This document shows, piece by piece, positions 58,271 to 64,000 of a stretch of 64,000 nt of DNA. The stretch comes from Endocalyx cinctus (Eukaryota > Ascomycota > Sordariomycetes > Amphisphaeriales > Apiosporaceae). A program made the translations under genes and the position numbers. Location: positions 620,001 through 684,000 of the forward strand of contig BCKC01000012.1 of the NCBI GenBank assembly GCA_001600455.1, given 5' to 3'. The notes below the pieces were generated by a model. The model ran no database searches and was not told where the DNA came from. It saw only the letters and a list, made by a program, of their open reading frames with translations. Each line of letters begins with the position of its first letter. The first letter of the stretch is position 1.

Positions 58271-59836
58271 TAAATAAGGAGGATGAGGAGGTGGACACAC
58301 ATAAGAGATGATCCAGTCTTTTTTTTTTTTCGTTTCTTCGCCGCCGCCCCTCCTCTCTTAACTACCGTAACCGAAAAGTAGTGTCCGTAGAATAGTACAG
58401 TACTGTATAGATAGACTTTCGGGGTTAATTAATTGTTACACTCTTGCTATATCCATGACCTTCTCTTTGTGACCAATTTTTTCCTTTGGTTACCTGGTGC
58501 TCCGTCCCTCCATCATATAATATTGTACATATGTACATATGTATGTAGTAGAAATAGAGCAAATAAGGAGGGGAGGGGCGCAATGACGTTTTGGTTATAC
58601 ATATATGTATGGGCTAAGACTTGAATGATCGACATACGAGAAAAAAAAAGAACCTAAGACTTACATTTACATATGTATAAGGTCTAGATACTGACTGACT
58701 GTACTGTATTGTAGATCTTTCAGTATCGATAGGGTTACAACGGAGGAAGAGGGAGACTGCTCTAGAACCATTTTTAAGAAAGGAAAATCAAAAATTCAAG
58801 GCCAAGAACTTGGAAAATCCCATCTTGAATAGTTTTCCGGGCTTCACGGATAGGAAAAAAAAAAAAAAAAAACTGAGGTCTCTTCATATGTACGTATGCC
58901 GATATAATCTTGGTATTTCCATTGGATCCGATCGAATGTCTGTCATCTGTTTTTAATTACAAGCTAATGCAAGAACGAAAAAAAAAAGAGGAGATCCGAT
59001 CAAGTCTGTTTTTTTTTTCTTCCCTCAGACGATCCCGCCGCTAGAGATTAAGAAAACATCACGCTTTTCAAGACTTCTTGTTTTTTTTTTTTTGTTACTG
59101 TAGAAAAGAAAATTTAATCATTTGTTTTTGGTAAAAAGCGTCTTTTTAGACTTCGGGATTTTTCTTTTTCCTTCCTTCCGTAAACGCACGAAGGATTGAT
59201 CATCACCGTGTCCTTCTTTCCGGGTTGAACCCGAAAAGGAGAAGAAAAAAAGGGAGCTGTGTGAGGTGATACATCATTCCCGTACTTCTCTCTTGTTTTC
59301 GCCTCCGATTCTCTAAAATAAAAAAAACACCCTAGAAAAGAGACAGACAAAACGGGGCAGCTAGATAACTAGGTAGCCACTTTCCCGTCGTCTTGTTATG
59401 TATGCACAGTACCTTGAACGCATGCGTTTTCCCCAAGGCACATTAGTATTTCTTGATACTGTACCTCATACGTACATAACTTTTTTTTTTAACCCTTTCT
59501 AGGTAATCCCACTTCCCCCCTTTTTCGAATTACCGGAATATAAGGTTACATTCTATACTCTATATGGGAAGGGGAAAAAACCTGTTAAAGCTTCTTGGGT
59601 TGACCTCATAAATGTGAGAGGCAAACTAATTGAGCTCATGTGGGTCAAGTAGAACATATACACTATAAGGCTGGAAGGCAAAAAGTGAGGACAAGAAGAG
59701 AGAGTGTATATACAATATTTTTTCCACCTTTATATTTATACTCTTGAAATAAAGTAGTGTAACGTGGGAATACAAGACGTAGGAGTTCTAATCTTGGATG
59801 CTTGAATGAACGAATGATGAGGAAAAGATATACCTA

Positions 59837-61194
59837 TTAGGCCACGTTCCCTGGCGTGGTCGGCGCCGCGTCCGGGCCTTTCTGAGCACGCAATTTCTCC
59901 TCAAACTTTGCAAATTCTTGCATGGAGATCTCCTCTTCCTGGTCCATAACTTGGTGGACACCTTTGACTTCTTCGATCTGTTGTTGTAGTAGAAATTTTC
60001 GTTAGCGAGGTTAAATGGCAACAAAGGACACATATTTCTTAAGACCAAAAAAGAATGCAAGGCGGAACTTTCCTAGACCGCATCGGAAAATGTATTTATT
60101 TTTAAGTTTGAGGTAAAAAATAGAGAGTAATTGTGTACATAAGGGCCCAAGCTTTTTTTTTTTTTTTCTGAGCAAAAAAAAAAAACAAAAAAAACGGCTA
60201 GTCTTTCCGATGACGACCAATTCATCGCAAAAGAGCGTAATGATTCTTGTCCGATAACGGATAAGAGAGACGACACAAAAAGTAAATAGGGAGGGAAGGG
60301 TGACTAACATAGACGGAGTGATAAAAAAAAAGTTAAGAGGAAAAGAAGAAAAAGAAAAAAAGAACTCACATAGTGCATCAACATGCCCTCGATACCGTTC
60401 TTCAAGGTGACGGTGCTCGAGTCGCAAGTACGGCAGGCGCCTCGGAGCTTGAGCATGACGTAGCCGTCGTCGGTGAAGCCGCGGAACTCGATATCGCCGC
60501 CGTCCTCCTGGATAGCCGGACGGATGCGGGTCTCGAGGAGCTCCTTGATCATGCCGACGACCTCGGAGTCGTTCTCGTCGTACGCCAAGCTGTCGACCTC
60601 CTCCGGCGGCCCCTCGCCCGCGGCGGCATTTTTCGCCCCGCCGGCGTTTAGGTTTACCAAGGGCTGTCCCGACGTCACGGCTTCGGTGATGAGGCTGAAT
60701 ATCTCGGGCCGGATGTGCGCCCAGTTGGCGTCGGACGCCTTGGTCACGGTGATGAAGTCGCTGCCGTAGAAGACGGAGGTGACGCCGTCGATGTTCATCA
60801 GCTGCGCCGCTAGCGGGGAGGGGTAGGGCGGGGAGATGGTGCTGCGCGCTGATAGGTATTCGAGGAACGAGGTGGGTACTTCAGGGGGGAGGACCCGGTG
60901 GTTCGGGAGGAACTTGACAGCGTCCTGGTTTGGCGTATTCTCGGTCTGGATAAAGATAGTGCGGACGCCATTCTTTCCGAATATTGTCGGTGATGATAAT
61001 GTTGTCGTTGTTGTCCGCGGGCGCGTTGTTGGTGTTTGTGATAAAGGGGAGATGGTCCGACGGTAGTTAGGAGTGGAGGTGTGCGCGTGGCGACGGGCGG
61101 CGCATATCCGTAGACATTTCGGCGTGGATTGGGCTTGTCGGCTGGCTGTAGTTAATAAGCTCGTAGTTGGCCTTATAAGGCGATTCGAAGACAT
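59837..61194 (-). CDS. NFU1: Nfu1, mitochondrial iron-sulfur cluster carrier
   Basis: This is a 321-residue late-acting scaffold that passes 4Fe-4S clusters to mitochondrial enzymes such as lipoate synthase. Minus-strand exons are 60370-61194 and 59837-59977. The N-terminal ~75 residues are rich in Arg, Ser and Thr with almost no acids, a mitochondrial presequence. The Nfu N-domain starts near RTIFIQTENTPNQDAVKF and includes NIDGVTSVFYGSDFITVTK. The NifU-like domain carries the cluster-ligating Cys254-x2-Cys257 in RGACRTCDSSTVTLKNGIE. Splicing joins GMLMHY to IEEVKGVHQVMD, which completes the domain; the tail is Ala/Pro-rich. The intron is 392 nt and contains T and A tracts. Confidence 0.97.
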
Positions 61195-62396
61195 AGTAGT
61201 AGTGATAGGAAATATGTTTGTTCTTCTATTGATAATGTATAAGGAGTTAAAATTATGATGGTTCTGTTTGACTTGAAGTCGATAGATAGGTGGTAGTATG
61301 TGTATATCTGCGTACGTGTCTCATTCACTCATTCAGCTATTTAATCAATAAACTGACTTCATAATGCGAAATAAAATCGATGCTATTCGATAAGATAAAA
61401 AAAATAAAATAAGTTAGGGTAGAGACTATTGCTTATAAAGCAAGTGGCGATGATGTAATTCTAAAGCTTTCGGCATTTCACCCGTTTATTTTGCCAAGCC
61501 AGAAAAATGAAAGTAACCAATTAAATCGCTTAAAGAGTTTCTCCACAAAGTTCTATCTCACCTAAGTTGCTTCTTTCAGCCTCATTTATTCACTATCTGT
61601 AACTATTATCGCCTGTAGATTAGCCATACTGCCATAGTCGTAGCCGTAGCCATACGTAGCCATTGCGATAGACGGCGACAGCGACAACGACAAAAGTACC
61701 GTATTGATCAAACAAGTAATTCTTTCAGTGTTTTCCTAATTCATTCATATTTAGGAATCGCCTTTTCTTCTATTCAATTAATTTCTATAATTAAATAGAT
61801 TTTATTAGGTAACTAATAGGATCTATTACCAAATCTTTCATTACCTTCTTCTACCCTGTCTGCCTGTTAGTTCAGACCGATTCATACCTAACTTAAATTT
61901 GAAGAAAATGTCAAAATAATCCAACTTTCAACGTTCTTATATTTTACTTGAGCACCTTAACATCTCTTCACAACGTATAACCCTCTCTAATCTTTACCGT
62001 ATGAACACTTATCCATCCTCTTCTTTTCTTCCTTGTTAATTGTTTTTCTTTTCGCAGACATATTATATACATCACATCACATTCATTCATTTCATCGTTT
62101 CCATCCACTTGTCTATCTATCCTTAGTTGAAGGGAGATAACTATTACCCTATTTTCTCTGTCCGCGATACTTTCATATTGGTTCAAAGTCGAGTATAACC
62201 GCTTCTTCTAGATATCTGTGAGTCAATTTACCATGAAGTCGATATGTTGATATACCCAAAACCATCGCATACTGCATATCATTTATTATTCAGTCTACTA
62301 ACCTTCTTTCTTGTCCAGTTGATCTTGACTACTCTCATTCTGTTCATTCAGGCGCATTAATTTATTAACACTGCGATCGATTGAGGGCCTGTCGCA
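61195..62396. promoter_or_regulatory. Divergent promoter region, NFU1 / HIT-finger gene
   Basis: This is a 1.2-kb AT-rich spacer between divergent start codons. It includes a GTAGCC/CGTAGC short repeat near 61635-61665 and CATT/CATC repeats near 62080-62100. No specific factor site is convincing and no gene is visible. Confidence 0.45.
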
Positions 62397-63105
62397 ATGG
62401 CTAGCACTAGACCATCGTGTCTCGTCTGTCAGACTGCAGAGGGAAAATATAAGTGTCCTCGATGCAGTGAATATACGTGAGTGTAGCACTAACATCAATT
62501 TTCACCATTCGCACCTTCGAAATTTTATTAACGTCAGTATCAATAGCTGCTCTGTTGCCTGCTCTCGGGAACATCGAGACAATCATCCACCTATAGAATC
62601 ACCACCTGCCCAGGTATCTCAGGCGGACAAAGGACTCAGCTCCGCTGCATCTACATCGCAGGTTCCAGCAGAGAACAATTCATCTGAACCAGGCTCCGTC
62701 AGATTGTCGTCGATAGCCGATATGCCTGAATATCAAACTCTCATCAAGAAGTACCCGAACCTCACAGATCAGCTTTTGATGATCGCAGCTGCCACCGATC
62801 CTCCCAAAGCCAGCGGTACTAATGTGAATGGGACCAACTCCTCTTCGTCTCAGCACAAATCTAAGCAACCTTGGACTAGAGATGTCGGTATGGAGAACGG
62901 AAGAAAGATGCTGCAGAAGATCGTATCTTCCCCTACCATAAACGGCCAAGCCCTGGCTGAGTTCATCGCGCTGGATCGTGTCTTCAAGGAACGCCTCGAA
63001 TCGGAAGAGAGAGAGGATCAGGCTCGACGTCGACACGCCCAAGAGGATGCCGAGGCTATCAGCCGTCTGTTACGTCAGGAGCGTAAAGCTGACAAATTCA
63101 CCTGA
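62397..63105 (+). CDS. HIT-type zinc-finger protein (ZNHIT3/Hit1-like)
   Basis: This encodes a 215-residue protein with an N-terminal zf-HIT domain. Exons are 62397-62476 and 62538-63105. The finger reads CLVC, then YKCPRC, then a spliced segment with SCSVACSREHRDNH. Ligands are Cys8, Cys11, Cys20, Cys23 and the later Cys/Cys/His/His set, the treble-clef pattern of the family. The position of the finger at the N-terminus and a later YPNLTDQLLMIAAATDPP stretch suggest the Hit1/ZNHIT3 branch, which helps assemble box C/D snoRNPs, rather than Vps71, where the finger is C-terminal. Bcd1/ZNHIT6 is an alternative but is usually longer. The C-terminal half is helical and charged (ALDRVFKERLESEERED). 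Confidence 0.85.
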
Positions 63106-64000
63106 ACGAACCGTTAAGCTCGATTACTAGACAGGACATACTAAGTCTAGTTTGAGTGTTACGTCGAAGTCAGACTTTACCCAATACCTGTTCCATACTC
63201 GCCCACCTATCGACAACGAAGATACTATATATTACCAATAGGTCACTGGCTAAACTATGCCACACCAAATTAATCGTCGAGTGCCTATCATATGATGTAT
63301 CTCTCGACATACATTCCTTTGCACGAATGGATTTCTATCTATATTCGACTATAACCATGGCCTGTAATACATGCACAAAGCATGCGAATTTTATTGCTCA
63401 CTTAATGCTATTGACCGCGCTGGACCCGGTGTATGCCTATGTTACATGGTATCCGCGGCAGTTACAAAAAACTGGAGGAGGAATTCTACTTTACTTGTGG
63501 TCTCTCTACTAAAGAGAGAATTGTTGACACATTTCGTCGAGAAATGTGTTTTATTTCAACAAGATTTGACGTGATGTAGGTCTGGATAACTCGAATACCT
63601 CAGACTGGCATTTCGGGATACGAAGAGAGAGAGAGAGAGAGAGAGATGGAGGGAGTAGGAAGATTGTCTATAAATTGTAGGAAGATTACCGTCGTGTAAA
63701 CTGTGATACCCAAATGTTAATTTAGCTGTTATGTTTCCTGTCTCCTGTCTACTACACATGTTTGTCACTCTCTGAACTTTGCCAGTATGGTATTATATAT
63801 AGTACCAAAACATAATACAAACACAACTCTAATTAATACCCCTATAATCAATCACAATACCGAATAAAAAAGCAAGTATTCAATCCTTATTTTGTCACAT
63901 GAATCCTTTTCTTCTATGAAGAGGGCTACCTGATTTGTAAGATGTTTCAAGGGATTAACCCGACTAGCAAGTTTTTTTTCTATTTTATCGTTCTTTCCTC
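63106..64000. other. 3' flank and window end
   Basis: This 895-bp stretch follows the HIT-finger gene. It contains a GA microsatellite at 63625-63646 and no supportable coding region. The frames at 63156-63512 and 63556-63768 look random. Confidence 0.55.
63625..63646. repeat. GA microsatellite, eleven units
   Basis: Eleven uninterrupted GA units. Confidence 0.9.

Larger units (their letters stand above)
52032..59836. other. Gene-poor region, 7.8 kb
   Basis: No supportable gene was found. The stretch contains a T19/A14 block (52310-52342), a 24-nt pyrimidine tract near 52945-52968, GGTTAAGT triplet repeat (53394-53417), a TACTATAATC repeat (53613-53664), many TACCTA/CTTAAG words between 53580 and 54800, a GC-richer island at about 54895-55060 in AT-rich surroundings, a TTA microsatellite (57670-57693) and a G-quadruplex motif (58244-58270). 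Frames at 57040-57222 (plus) and 57133-57558 (minus) overlap each other and show no family signal. Part may be a long PSP1 leader and promoter. Confidence 0.55.

Noticed and set aside
1..64000. CRISPR arrays, operons, prophage, riboswitches and ribosome binding sites
   Set aside because: The window is eukaryotic nuclear DNA with spliced genes; no such bacterial features are present.

Overview
This window reads as nuclear chromosomal DNA of a filamentous ascomycete (Pezizomycotina, most likely Sordariomycetes). The reasons are short GT-AG introns (mostly 50-150 nt) with CTRAY-type branch points, GC-rich exons in AT-rich spacers, a HET-domain gene, and fungal forms of Sey1, Mif2, Psp1, Yme2, Rav1 and SSA-type Hsp70. 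I found no prophage, CRISPR array, operon, intact transposon or secondary-metabolite cluster. The assignment below Pezizomycotina is inference.

Layout. Positions 1-35 kb are gene-dense: RAV1 (3' part), an OPT-family transporter, a HET-domain gene, a dienelactone hydrolase, a cytosolic HSP70 with heat-shock elements, an Emi1-like CX9C protein, YME2, MIF2/CENP-C, the RNase H2 catalytic subunit (RNH201), SEY1, UTP7, TSR1 and ureG, followed by a tRNA-Asp(GTC). From 35 kb on the window is sparse: an uncharacterised disordered protein, RPL15, an uncharacterised coiled-coil nuclear-type protein, PSP1, NFU1 and a HIT-zinc-finger gene, separated by two non-coding stretches of 6.7 kb and 7.8 kb. Those stretches hold homopolymer tracts, short tandem repeats, CTTAAG/TAGGTA-type palindromes and one strong G-quadruplex motif.

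The genes are independent housekeeping units. Themes recur: ribosome production (UTP7, TSR1, RPL15 and probably the HIT-finger protein), mitochondria (YME2, NFU1, the Emi1-like protein) and chromosome maintenance (MIF2, RNH201). Two divergent pairs are the most interesting arrangements. UTP7/TSR1 share a 514-bp promoter with an RRPE-like element and four GATAAG sites. MIF2/RNH201 share a 667-bp promoter with four ACGCG cores.

Exon structures were assembled by hand from splice signals, reading-frame continuity and remembered family conservation. Every internal junction preserves frame. I did not find a clearly new biological system. The best leads are the two shared promoters, an apparent excess of AAG splice acceptors, two uncharacterised proteins and the two gene-poor regions.
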